Source: Spongisporangium articulatum
GTDB taxonomy: Bacteria > Actinomycetota > Actinomycetes > Actinomycetales > Kineosporiaceae
Direction: 5' to 3'
Assembly (NCBI RefSeq): GCF_044465595.1
Contig: NZ_JBITLV010000002.1
Span: 124,001 to 188,000, forward strand
Length of the DNA: 64,000 nt
Shown here: positions 41,517-49,431 of the stretch, piece by piece
Layout of the letters: each line of letters begins with the position of its first letter
Numbering within the stretch: the first letter of the stretch is position 1
Notes under the pieces: model-generated
Database searches by the model: none
What the model was told of the DNA's origin: nothing
Seen by the model: only the letters and a program-made list of their open reading frames with translations
Made by a program: the position numbers and the translations under genes

Positions 41517-42659
41517 TCACCTCGAGCTCGTGTTGATCCGGGCCGCCTGCCGGGTGAGGTGGTCGCGTTCGGCCAGGTTGAGGGCCTGGCGGGCTGCCTG
41601 GGCGTACAGCCGGGCGGCGAGGACGAGGTTGCCGTCCTTCTCGTGCAGGTGGGCGGCCACCGCGGCGTACCGGGGCAGGTCGTCGTCCAGCTCGTGCAGG
41701 GCGGCGAGGCCGGCGCGGGGCCCGTCGGCCTCCCCGACGGCCACCGCGCGATTGAGCTGGACCACGGGAGAGTCGTTGAGCCGCAGCAGTTCGTCGTACC
41801 ACTCGACGATCTGGACCCAGTCGGTCTCGTGGGTGGTCGGGGCGTCGGCGTGCAGGGCCGCGATCGCGGCCTGGGCCTGGAACTCACCCAGGCGGTCCCG
41901 GGCCAGCGCGGCCTGCAGGACGTCCACCCCTTCGGCGATCAGCGCTGTGTCCCAACGGTTCCGGTCCTGGTCGACGAGGGCCACGAGACTTCCGTCGGGC
42001 GCCGTACGGGCCGGTCGGCGGGCGTGGTGCAGGAGCATCAGGGCCAGCAGGCCGGCCACCTCGGGGTGGTCGATCGCCGCCGCGAGCCGGCGGGTCAGCC
42101 GGATCGCCTCCGCGGCGAGGTCGACGTCGCCGCTGTAGCCCTCGTTGAAGACGAGGTACAGCACCCGCAGCACCGTGGCGACGTCGCCCGGCTGGTCGAG
42201 ACGCACCGTGGAGACGGTGCGCTTGGCCCGGCTGATGCGTTGCGCCATGGTCGCTTCCGGTACCAGGTACGCCTGGGCGATCTGGCGTGTGGTCAGGCCG
42301 GCGACCGCCCGCAAGGTCAACGCCACCGCCGACGACGGCGTGAGCGACGGGTGCGTACAGAGGAAGTACAGCTGCAGCGAGTCGTCCGTGTCGGGGACGG
42401 GCCCGGGGGACGGCTCCTCGTCCAGCCGGTCCTCCCGACGGCGCCGGGCGGCGTCCGAACGGGAGGCGTCGAGGAACCGGCGCCAGGCGACGGTGACGAG
42501 CCACGCCTTCGGATTCCGAGGCGCATCCTTCGGCCACGTGCGGACGGCTTCGAGCAGGGCGTCCTGGACGGCGTCCTCGCCCGCCGCGAAGTCGGCTCCG
42601 CGGCGGACGAGGATCCCGATGACGTCCGGGACGAGACTCCGGAAGAGGAGCTCGTCCAT
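41517..42659 (-). CDS. ECF sigma factor, ECF42 type with C-terminal TPR-like extension
   Basis: A 380-residue extracytoplasmic-function sigma factor. Region 2 includes AGEDAVQDALLEAVRTWP and AWLVTVAWRRFLDASR; region 4 contains LTTRQIAQAYLVPEATMAQRISRAK. A long C-terminal helical extension (~175-380) with FNEGYSGDVDLAAEAIRL and LNRAVAVGEADG is the mark of the ECF42 group, which has no anti-sigma factor and is instead linked to DGPF proteins. The ATG overlaps the upstream DGPF gene stop by one base. Confidence 0.9.
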   Translation of the reverse strand: MDELLFRSLVPDVIGILVRRGADFAAGEDAVQDALLEAVRTWPKDAPRNPKAWLVTVAWRRFLDASRSDAARRRREDRLDEEPSPGPVPDTDDSLQLYFLCTHPSLTPSSAVALTLRAVAGLTTRQIAQAYLVPEATMAQRISRAKRTVSTVRLDQPGDVATVLRVLYLVFNEGYSGDVDLAAEAIRLTRRLAAAIDHPEVAGLLALMLLHHARRPARTAPDGSLVALVDQDRNRWDTALIAEGVDVLQAALARDRLGEFQAQAAIAALHADAPTTHETDWVQIVEWYDELLRLNDSPVVQLNRAVAVGEADGPRAGLAALHELDDDLPRYAAVAAHLHEKDGNLVLAARLYAQAARQALNLAERDHLTRQAARINTSSR

Positions 42660-43069
42660 CAGTGGCAGTCGGCGGCGGGCGGCATGCTCAGGAACGGCCG
42701 CAGCTCGAGCCACTCGTTGATCGGCCTCCCGCCCGCGCCCGGCGCCGCCGACAGCGACCCGGCCAGTTCGAGGGCGCGCTCGTAGCTGTCGACGTCGATG
42801 ATCATCCAGCCCGCGATCAGGTCCTTGGTCTCCGCGAACGGCCCGTCGGTGACCGGCGGTCGGCCCTCGCCGTCGTGGCGCACCCACGTGCCCTCCGGGG
42901 CCAGCGCTTGGCCGTCGACGTACTCACCGGTCTTCTCCAGGTCGGCCGCCCAGTCGCGCATGAACTGCACGTGGGCGTCGACCTCCTCGGGCGTCCAGTG
43001 CTCCATGGGGACGTCGTTGCTCGGGGTCGGGGCGCCGCGGTAGTGCTTCAGCAGCAGGTACTTGGCCAT
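42659..43069 (-). CDS. YCII-related DGPF protein linked to ECF42 sigma factor
   Basis: A 136-residue YCII-like alpha/beta-barrel protein. It bears the motif VTDGPFAETKDLIAGW that gives DGPF proteins their name, and the N-terminal KYLLLKHYRG strand. Start ATG 43069. Immediate coupling to an ECF42 sigma factor matches the conserved family context, where DGPF genes are direct sigma-factor targets. Biochemical function is unknown. Confidence 0.9.
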   Translation of the reverse strand: MAKYLLLKHYRGAPTPSNDVPMEHWTPEEVDAHVQFMRDWAADLEKTGEYVDGQALAPEGTWVRHDGEGRPPVTDGPFAETKDLIAGWMIIDVDSYERALELAGSLSAAPGAGGRPINEWLELRPFLSMPPAADCH

Positions 43070-43166
43070 GTCGTGTCTCCTCGCGCTGAGTGCAACCCAT
43101 TGTGGTCGCGTTACACAGCGGGGACGGAGCCGGGCGGTCGTTTTCGACATGATCCCGGGAGCAGTC

Positions 43167-43200
43167 TTGCATCTATAGCAGAATTTGCTATATTGCTCAC
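43167..43200 (+). promoter_or_regulatory. promoter with embedded palindrome for HTH/nucleotidyltransferase operon
   Basis: TTGCAT (43167-43172), a 16-bp spacer, and TATATT (43189-43194) make a good sigma-70-like promoter whose start site would fall at or next to ATG 43201. The mRNA should therefore be leaderless; no ribosome binding site is seen. Within it TATAGCA and TGCTATA (43174-43192) form a perfect palindrome with a 5-bp centre. Binding by the encoded HTH protein would block the -10, implying autorepression. Confidence 0.65.
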
Positions 43201-43719
43201 ATGAGCGGGCGTGGTGGAGTGCTGCGGGACGTGATGCGGGAGACCGGCACCACGCAGTCCGACCTGTCCCGGTTGAGTGGCGTTCGGCAGCCGAGCATCA
43301 GTCAGTTCCTGTCCGGGAAGGTCGAGTTCAGCGACGACCAGCTGGAGCGACTGCTGTCGTGCATGGGCTACCGCTTGGAAGTCGTCCGGCGCCCTGTCCC
43401 GCCCGACCTCACCCGGTCGGAGCGGCGGTCCTGGCGCCTGAATCGCGAGCTCTCGCGAGAGTTGAATCAGGACCGGCTGCAGGAGTGGCTGCCCACGATC
43501 GAACGGAACCTGCAACGGCTCCGGAGGGACGTTCGCGGTCAACCTCATCTGCGGAACCTCGAGGCTTGGCAGTCCTTGATTGACAACCGCGATGTCTTGG
43601 GTCTGCATCGCGTGTTGACGGGTCTGGACCGCATGTCGATCGAGATGCGTGAGGTGTCCCCGTTGGGTGGGCTGCTTTCGGCGGAGCAACGATCGCAGGT
43701 CCTCGGTCTGGCCGGCTGA
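43201..43719 (+). CDS. XRE-type HTH protein, probable antitoxin
   Basis: A 172-residue protein with an N-terminal helix-turn-helix (~8-58: TTQSDLSRLSGVRQPSISQF) and a helical C-terminal part. No ribosome binding site precedes the ATG, consistent with a leaderless transcript. The following nucleotidyltransferase-like gene overlaps the stop by one base. The pair looks like an antitoxin/toxin module in which this protein represses the palindromic promoter. It may instead be a simple operon regulator. Confidence 0.72.
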   Translation: MSGRGGVLRDVMRETGTTQSDLSRLSGVRQPSISQFLSGKVEFSDDQLERLLSCMGYRLEVVRRPVPPDLTRSERRSWRLNRELSRELNQDRLQEWLPTIERNLQRLRRDVRGQPHLRNLEAWQSLIDNRDVLGLHRVLTGLDRMSIEMREVSPLGGLLSAEQRSQVLGLAG

Positions 43720-44285
43720 TGCGGCGCGACCAACTCGAGCACGCGATTCGTACTGCGTGTCAGATCATTGGCCGACCCGAGGTGATCGTTGTTGGCTCGC
43801 AGGCCATCCTTGGAACCTATCGAGAGGATGAGCTACCGCTCGCGGCAACGTTTTCCGTCGAGGTGGACATTCTCCCGATCGGTGATGACGACGCCGAGAC
43901 CGAGGAGTTGGCGGACCTCATCGAGGGTGTTGCAGGTGAGTACTCACCGTTCGAAAACCTGCACGGTTTCAGCATCGACGGCGTCGACTTGCACACGGCG
44001 GTGCTTCCACTCGGGTGGAGGGAACGACTCGTAAGAGTTCAGAACCGGAACACGGCGTCGCCGGCCGGGGAACCGCAATTCGTCGGCTGGTGTCTCGACA
44101 AGGAAGACCTCTGCGTGGCGAAACTCTGCGCGTTCCGCGAGAAGGACCGCAACTTTGTGGCCGCACTTCTCGAGGCGGACTTGGTGGACGCGAGTGTCAT
44201 CGCGGGCCGGCTCCACGAACTCGAATCTGAGAGAGCCGTTCTCGCCGAGACTGCCCTCAAGTGGTTGGTCACGGCGAGGCAGTGA
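43719..44285 (+). CDS. nucleotidyltransferase-like (DUF6036/MNT-type) protein, probable toxin
   Basis: A 188-residue protein. VIVVGSQAILGTY (Gly26-Ser27) followed by SVEVDILPIGD (Glu48, Asp50) matches the minimal nucleotidyltransferase site of GS...ExD form. A later segment DLCVAKLCAFREKDRNFVAALL resembles the helical region of DUF6036/AbiEii-like proteins. Such enzymes can transfer nucleotides onto tRNA or proteins as toxins. Coupled by TGATG to the HTH gene. The third carboxylate is not clearly identified, so activity is uncertain. Confidence 0.68.
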   Translation: MRRDQLEHAIRTACQIIGRPEVIVVGSQAILGTYREDELPLAATFSVEVDILPIGDDDAETEELADLIEGVAGEYSPFENLHGFSIDGVDLHTAVLPLGWRERLVRVQNRNTASPAGEPQFVGWCLDKEDLCVAKLCAFREKDRNFVAALLEADLVDASVIAGRLHELESERAVLAETALKWLVTARQ

Positions 44286-44594
44286 GCGTGCCGGGCGAAC
44301 CGGAAACGCACCTGAGACGTTGCCACACGATCACCACGTGATCGCGGACGAGCGGGCGCCTTGGACGCGCGAGATCCGGGTCGACGACCGGCGCCGGAGG
44401 CGGTGGCTTCAGGCGGGGGCTTTCGTGGTGGTCCTTCGCCCTGCCGGCGCCCGTCGTCCCGTCCGGCGACAGCCGGGTCTTGGCGACGTTCGACGTCTCG
44501 CGCCTCGACCGGGCCACGACCTGGATCTACGTGCTGCGGACCCGCGACCTCTCGCAGCGGTTGGGTTGTCTGCAGCCGTTCTGTCGGCGTCCGG
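44286..44594. other. gap with possible remnant of a gene
   Basis: No intact gene is assigned. In one frame (about 44342-44623) the translation SRVLATFDVSRLDRATTWIY and following looks protein-like, but the only start is TTG 44480 and there is no ribosome binding site. The preceding part looks coding in a different frame from GTG 44338. A frameshifted remnant is possible. It overlaps the end of the CDGSH gene on the other strand. Confidence 0.25.
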
Positions 44595-44846
44595 TCACCG
44601 GCGTCCCGTTGCCGCGGACGTAGCCGGTGACGGCCCGTCGGTTGCGGGCGGCCGCTTCGCGGCCTCCAGCTTGTGCGTCCCGTCGCAGAACGGGGCGATC
44701 CCCGAGCGACCGCACCGGCACAACGCGACGACGCGGCGGCGGCGCGGGATCGGGGCGCCGTTCTCATCCAGCAGCTCGACATCGCCGCGCACGAGGAAGG
44801 GCCCCCCGGGGTAGGCGCGGATCTCGCCCGTCGGTTCCTGCGTCAT
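44595..44846 (-). CDS. CDGSH iron-sulfur protein
   Basis: An 83-residue protein with one CDGSH-type cluster motif: Cys43, Cys45, Ser48, then PFCDGTH with Cys54 and His58. This binds a 2Fe-2S cluster with 3Cys-1His ligation, used for electron or cluster transfer. The ATG at 44846 is preferred because the motif's first strand begins soon after. It is divergent by 77 bp from a haem-oxygenase-like protein gene; these two families are commonly neighbours in actinobacteria and probably work together. Confidence 0.88.
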   Translation of the reverse strand: MTQEPTGEIRAYPGGPFLVRGDVELLDENGAPIPRRRRVVALCRCGRSGIAPFCDGTHKLEAAKRPPATDGPSPATSAATGRR

Positions 44847-44923
44847 GGTCGCACTCTGCGTCACGGCGGGCGAGGGGGCGACTCGACTGGTCCGAAGGCG
44901 ATGGCCGGGGGTAGATGGGGCAC

Positions 44924-46201
44924 ATGACGACGAGCGCCTCGATGCCACTGCCCGCCCCGCGCGGATCGTTGAGCCACGCCCTGATCACGCTGCTGCGCGG
45001 GGCGCCGGACGGCGGGGTGCGGCTGGGTGGGGACGATCTGCCGTCGCTGATCCGCCTCGTCGGGATCGCCGAGGACGCCGCCGCCGTCACGGACGGGCCG
45101 GTGGAGGACGACGACGTCCAGCTGTCGCTGGCCTTGCTCTACGAGCTGCACTACCGCGGTCTGGACGGCGTCGACCCGCGCTGGGAGTGGCAGCCGCAGC
45201 TGACGGCCGTGGCCGCCGTCCTGGAACGGGTGCTGCTGGCCGAGCTGCGCGACCGGGCCGCGGCCCGGCTGGCGGGAGCCGCGACGGCCGAGGTCACCGC
45301 CGAGACCCTGCCCGAGAACCTCTCGGAGCTCATCGCGGCTGACGACACCCCTTCGCTGTCGACGTATCTGGCCCGCACGGCGACCAGTGAGCAGTACGCC
45401 GAGTTCCTCGCGCACCGCTCGGTCTACCACCTGCGTGAGGCCGACCCGCACACCTTCGCCATTCCGCGGCTGGCCGGCCGGCCGAAGGCGGCGCTGGTCG
45501 AGGTCCAGTCCGACGAGTACGGCGGCGGGGCCGCCGAACGGATGCACAGTGCCCTCTTCGCGCAGACCATGCGCACCCTCGGCGTCAACGACCGCTACGG
45601 CGCCCACGTGGACGTCGTCCCGGCCGTGACGCTGGCGTGGAGCAACGCCATGACGCTGTTCGGCCTTCACCGCCACCTGCGGGGCGCCGTGGCCGGTCAC
45701 CTGGCCGTCCTGGAGATGACGTCGTCGCTGCCGAACCGGCTCTACGGCAACGGGTTACGCCGGTTGGGATTCGACGCTGAGGCGACCCTGTTCTTCGACG
45801 AGCACGTGGAGGCCGACGCCGTGCACGAGCAGATCGCGGCCCACGACCTGGCCGCGGCGCTGGCGGCCGACGAACCGGCCCTGCTCCCCGACGTCCTGCT
45901 CGGCGCCGCCACCGCGCTCGAGCTGGACGGTCTCGTGGTGCGGCACCTGCTCGACTCGTGGGCGGTGGGCGGGTCGTCGCTGCGCGGTCGGACGGCGGTG
46001 GTCCGCTCTGCCGCTCAGCGTGGGCCGGGCGAGGTCGTCCAGGAGGGGCCGCAGGTCGCCCCCGAGGTGAACGGCGCGCCGGTGAGCGGTGCCGTGACCG
46101 TCCCGGCGCAGGCGGGTGGGGCCGTCGACCACGGACGCAATGCTCAGGCCGACCACTCAACGGTCAGGACGGCCAGGGCGATGCGCTCGGCGTCCCGGTA
46201 G
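44924..46201 (+). CDS. iron-containing redox enzyme, haem-oxygenase-like fold, unusual C-terminus
   Basis: A 425-residue frame. Residues ~1-350 match the haem-oxygenase-like diiron group: LALLYELHYRGLDGVDPRWEW, LAHRSVYHLREADPHTFAIP and LVEVQSDEYGGG with many His/Glu/Asp ligands. After residue ~350 (LLDSWAVGGSSLRGR) the sequence becomes low-complexity and unlike the family, and the frame overlaps the convergent methyltransferase by 58 bp. A lost stop codon or a frameshift near 45.97 kb is likely. The start may be ATG 44915 or 44924. Confidence 0.75.
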   Translation: MTTSASMPLPAPRGSLSHALITLLRGAPDGGVRLGGDDLPSLIRLVGIAEDAAAVTDGPVEDDDVQLSLALLYELHYRGLDGVDPRWEWQPQLTAVAAVLERVLLAELRDRAAARLAGAATAEVTAETLPENLSELIAADDTPSLSTYLARTATSEQYAEFLAHRSVYHLREADPHTFAIPRLAGRPKAALVEVQSDEYGGGAAERMHSALFAQTMRTLGVNDRYGAHVDVVPAVTLAWSNAMTLFGLHRHLRGAVAGHLAVLEMTSSLPNRLYGNGLRRLGFDAEATLFFDEHVEADAVHEQIAAHDLAAALAADEPALLPDVLLGAATALELDGLVVRHLLDSWAVGGSSLRGRTAVVRSAAQRGPGEVVQEGPQVAPEVNGAPVSGAVTVPAQAGGAVDHGRNAQADHSTVRTARAMRSASR

Positions 46202-47127
46202 GCCGGGGTGTCGAGCTCCTCGTCGTACACGTCGGGGTCGACCTCCGTGTAGGACCAGTCGAGATCCTTTCCCGAGAGGCGTTGCTCGAGCTCGCGACGC
46301 AGCGGGTCGACGCCGTCGACGACGCCCGTCCCGCTGAACATCACCAGTGACCCGCCCGGTCGCAGCCGGGCGACGGCCGCCTCCGCGACGCGGACGGGCA
46401 GCCCGTACCCGGGCGCTCCACCGTCGCGGTAGCGGCGGCCCAAGGGGTCGATCATGAACGGTGGGTTGGAGACGATCAGGTCGAAGTCCCCGTCGACGTC
46501 CCGCAGCAGGTCGCTGCGCACGGCCGCCGACCGTCCGTCCAGGCCCGCCACGGCGGCGTTGACCCGGGCGAACCGCAGTGCGGCCTCGTTGACGTCGACC
46601 AGCACCAGCTCGGCGCCCGGGCAACGGGCCGCCACCGTGAGGCCGATCGCCCCTGTGCCGCAACCGATGTCGGCGATCCGCCGGACGGGTCGCGATCCGT
46701 ACGCGAGGTGCGCGACGTGCGTGAGGCAGGCGGACGTCGTCCGGTAGGTGTCGGGGCCGAAGAAGACGGCGGCCGGGTCGAGGGTCGGGAAGGCCGAGTG
46801 CACGAACAGCCGGCCACCGAGTCCGGAGACCCGCACCCGGCTGCGGAGGGTGCCACCGTCGCGGTCGAGCACCCCGGCGGCGTCCATCAGTCGCAGCAGC
46901 TCGGCGGGCACCAGCCCGGGTCGGAAGCGCCGGCTCCAGCCGAACACCCCACGCAGGTCGCGGGCCCAGGCGTTGCCCGGACGCCGGTTGACGCGGGCGT
47001 GGGTCTCGGGGGAGACGGTGACGAAGGAGTAGCCGTGATCGCCCAGGGCGCAGAGCAATTCGCAGAGCGGCCCGTCGGGCGCAGCCCGGCCGGACGCATC
47101 CTCGGCCGGTGTCGTCACGTACGTCAT
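46144..47127 (-). CDS. class I SAM-dependent methyltransferase (RlmG/PrmC-like)
   Basis: About 327 residues. The C-terminal half is a Rossmann methyltransferase domain: IADIGCGTGAIGL (motif I), LVLVDVNEAAL, and the catalytic IVSNPPFMIDP motif, typical of enzymes that methylate an amine on rRNA or a protein glutamine. The N-terminal ~130 residues form an extra domain as in rRNA guanine-N2 methyltransferases. ATG 47127 is chosen; GTG 47163 would add 12 residues but touches the promoter palindrome. Divergent from the marR-like gene. Confidence 0.8.
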   Translation of the reverse strand: MTYVTTPAEDASGRAAPDGPLCELLCALGDHGYSFVTVSPETHARVNRRPGNAWARDLRGVFGWSRRFRPGLVPAELLRLMDAAGVLDRDGGTLRSRVRVSGLGGRLFVHSAFPTLDPAAVFFGPDTYRTTSACLTHVAHLAYGSRPVRRIADIGCGTGAIGLTVAARCPGAELVLVDVNEAALRFARVNAAVAGLDGRSAAVRSDLLRDVDGDFDLIVSNPPFMIDPLGRRYRDGGAPGYGLPVRVAEAAVARLRPGGSLVMFSGTGVVDGVDPLRRELEQRLSGKDLDWSYTEVDPDVYDEELDTPAYRDAERIALAVLTVEWSA

Positions 47128-47163
47128 ATGCCCACGAACCGGCCGCCCATACGTCTCCCGCAC

Positions 47164-47213
47164 TTGACAGTTCGTTAGGCGCCTGACAAGTTTGTGAGGT
47201 GCCTAACGAACTG
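47164..47213 (+). promoter_or_regulatory. promoter and palindromic operator spanning the MarR start codon
   Basis: TTGACA (47164-47169) is a perfect -35 box, and AAGTTT (47188-47193) is a weak -10 at 18 bp. CAGTTCGTTAGGC (47168-47180) and GCCTAACGAACTG (47201-47213) are exact 13-bp inverted arms. The right arm lies inside codons 1-5 of the MarR gene. A start site near 47199 would make the mRNA leaderless. Autoregulation is the natural reading. Confidence 0.6.
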
Positions 47214-47660
47214 CCGGCCCACGAGTTCGACCCTCCGGGCGCCTGGGCGAAGAAGTACTTTCTCGCCAGCCGGGCGCTGATGGAAGCCGTGCTCCGCCCC
47301 TACGACCTCGGGAACACGCAGTGGTACGTGCTGTACCGGCTGAGCGGAGGCGCCCCTGTGGGGCAGCGCACCCTCACGCGGGAGCTCGAGGTCGAGCGGG
47401 CCACCCTCAGCGCGGTGATCGCCGCGCTCGTGCGCAAGGGGTTGGTCGATCAGCTTCCCGACCCGGACGACCAGCGTCAGAAGCTGCTGCACGTCACGCC
47501 CGCCGGCCTGGAGCTGTGGAACGCACTCCCCGACCCGATGGCGTTGATCGCCGAGGTCGCCTTCGACGGGGTCGACCCCGCCGAGATCGAGACGATGAAT
47601 CGCGTGCTCAGCAACGCCACCCGACGACTCGTCGACTACCGGAAGGAGCACGGCGCATGA
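47199..47660 (+). CDS. MarR-family transcriptional regulator
   Basis: A 153-residue winged-helix protein. The recognition region LTRELEVERATLSAVIAALVRKGLV and the wing PDDQRQKLLHVTPAG are typical MarR. GTG 47199 sits inside the palindrome, and no proper ribosome binding site precedes it. It overlaps the downstream NAD-dependent epimerase gene by four bases, so the pair forms an operon probably repressed by MarR until a ligand binds. Confidence 0.88.
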   Translation: MPNELPAHEFDPPGAWAKKYFLASRALMEAVLRPYDLGNTQWYVLYRLSGGAPVGQRTLTRELEVERATLSAVIAALVRKGLVDQLPDPDDQRQKLLHVTPAGLELWNALPDPMALIAEVAFDGVDPAEIETMNRVLSNATRRLVDYRKEHGA

Positions 47661-48472
47661 CGATTCTCGTGACCGGCGCGACGGGCCTGGTCGGTCCCCG
47701 CCTGCTCGGTCGACTCACCGCGGCGGGCGTCGAGTGCCGCGCCCTCGTGCGACCCGGAAAGGAGGTGCCGGGCGGTGTGGAGCGGGTCGAGGGAGACATC
47801 CTCAGCCCCGACTCCCTGCCGGCGGCCGTGCAGGGTGTCACCGCCGTCGTCCACCTGGCCGCCGTCTTCCGGACCCGCGACGAGGACCAGATCTGGGCCG
47901 TAAACCGCGAGGGCACCCGCAACCTGATCGCCGCGGTGGGACAGCACGCACCGGAGGCCCGGTTCCTGCTGGCCAGCACCTCCAACGTCTACGACGCCGA
48001 CAGTCCGCACCCCGGGCGGGAGGACGACCCCGTCGCGCCGACGCTCGCCTACCCGGCCAGCAAGATCGAAGCCGAGCAGCTGCTGCGCGCCAGCGCACTG
48101 ACGTGGGGCATCCTGCGGCTGCCCTTCATCTACGGCGACGGGGACGGGCACCTGGAGTCGTTGCCCGAACTCGCCGCCGGCATGGGGTGGCACCCGGCGC
48201 AGCGGCTGAGCGTCGTCCACCACGCCGACATCGCCACGGCGTTCAGGCTCGCCCTCACCGGGGCGTTCGACCACCGCACGGTCAACATCGCCGACGAGTC
48301 GGCCCCGAGCATCTACGAGCTGGCCCAGATCGTCGGGTACCCCTACGGCTCCTCGGCCGAACCGCTCCCTCAGCCGTGGAAGGGGCAGATGGACGTCGGC
48401 CTCGCCCGCCGTCTGGGCTTCACCCCGACGATCAGCACCGTCCATCAGGCGGTCCGCCACGGCGCGCTCTGA
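47657..48472 (+). CDS. NAD-dependent epimerase/dehydratase (extended SDR)
   Basis: A 271-residue extended short-chain dehydrogenase. ILVTGATGLVGPRL is the nucleotide-binding motif, and YPASK with Tyr and Lys in YxxxK spacing is the catalytic pair, preceded by LLASTSNVYD. Length is short for a sugar epimerase, so other small substrates are likely. Coupled by ATGA to the marR gene, so expression should follow the MarR ligand. Confidence 0.82.
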   Translation: MTILVTGATGLVGPRLLGRLTAAGVECRALVRPGKEVPGGVERVEGDILSPDSLPAAVQGVTAVVHLAAVFRTRDEDQIWAVNREGTRNLIAAVGQHAPEARFLLASTSNVYDADSPHPGREDDPVAPTLAYPASKIEAEQLLRASALTWGILRLPFIYGDGDGHLESLPELAAGMGWHPAQRLSVVHHADIATAFRLALTGAFDHRTVNIADESAPSIYELAQIVGYPYGSSAEPLPQPWKGQMDVGLARRLGFTPTISTVHQAVRHGAL

Positions 48473-48498
48473 CTCGCGTCGCACTGGATATTTCGGCG

Positions 48499-48525
48499 AC
48501 TGACAGTCATTGACTAGCAGTCAGT
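48499..48525. promoter_or_regulatory. clustered TGAC/GTCA palindromes upstream of SDR
   Basis: Bases 48501-48509 read TGACAGTCA and 48511-48523 read TGACTAGCAGTCA, both perfect palindromes. They lie inside a wider inverted repeat ACTGAC/GTCAGT (48499-48525). The cluster is 20 bp upstream of the SDR start, fitting a TetR-type operator. The TetR gene at 50519 is a candidate binder. Confidence 0.5.
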
Positions 48526-48545
48526 GAAGTCGTAGGTTCCGGTAC

Positions 48546-49334
48546 GTGACCTTCCTGCCTTCACGGGCCCTCGTGACCGGCGCCAGCTCGGGCATCGGTC
48601 TGGCCTTCGCGCGTCGCCTGGCCGCCCGGGACTGCGACCTGGTGCTCGTGGCTCGTCGCGGGGAGCGGCTGGAGGCCCTGGCCGACGAGCTGACGGCCGC
48701 CCACGGGGTCAGGTGCCAGGTGATCGCCTTCGATCTGTCGGTCGAGCACCCGGGCCACCGGTTGCTCGAGCAGGTCGGGGGCGAGGTCGACCTGGTCGTC
48801 AACAACGCGGGATTCGCGGTCCAGGGCCCCTTCGTCGAGGGGGAGCCCGGCGAGCTGGTCCGGGTGATCGCGGTGGATGTGCGGGCCGTCGTCGACATCT
48901 GCCGCGCGTTCCTGCCCGGGATGGTCGAACGCGGCGGGGGTTCCATCCTCAACGTGTCGAGCACCACGGCCTTTCAGCCGGTGCCTTCGCTGGCGGTCTA
49001 CGCGGCCGCCAAGGCGTTCGTCGTGAGCTTCAGCCAGGCCCTGTGGGAGGAGACCCGGCGGCACGGCGTCACGGTCCTGTCGCTGGCGCCCGGGCCGACC
49101 CGCACCGAGTTCTTCGACGTGATCGGCGACGAGGCGTCTGTGTTCGGCCGGTTCCAGACGCCCGACCAGGTCGCGGCGGCCGGCCTGCGTGCCCTCGACC
49201 GGCGCCGCACTCCTCCGTCCGTGGTCTCCGGGGCCGGGAACGCGGTCGTCGCCCGTCTGGTGCGTGTCGTTCCGGCGCGAGTGCTGACCCCGGTGCTGGC
49301 CGGGATGCTGCGCCGTGCGAAGGCTTCCTCGTGA
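48546..49334 (+). CDS. short-chain dehydrogenase/reductase
   Basis: A 262-residue classical SDR. TGASSGIG cofactor motif, NNAG, catalytic Ser in LNVSSTTAF, and YAAAK with Tyr and Lys. The C-terminus is hydrophobic, as in the DltE/YqjQ-like SDR subgroup. GTG start at 48546. Substrate unknown. It lies between a possible TetR operator and an NmrA-like gene, with a TetR gene downstream. Confidence 0.87.
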   Translation: MTFLPSRALVTGASSGIGLAFARRLAARDCDLVLVARRGERLEALADELTAAHGVRCQVIAFDLSVEHPGHRLLEQVGGEVDLVVNNAGFAVQGPFVEGEPGELVRVIAVDVRAVVDICRAFLPGMVERGGGSILNVSSTTAFQPVPSLAVYAAAKAFVVSFSQALWEETRRHGVTVLSLAPGPTRTEFFDVIGDEASVFGRFQTPDQVAAAGLRALDRRRTPPSVVSGAGNAVVARLVRVVPARVLTPVLAGMLRRAKASS

Positions 49335-49431
49335 ACCGGTCTCACGGTCACCACGGCAGAACATCCACTGATCAAAGGAGTCTCGTGATGAGGAATGCGT
49401 CCTGCGGGTGTGTCCGGGAGGTTCGGCGCTC

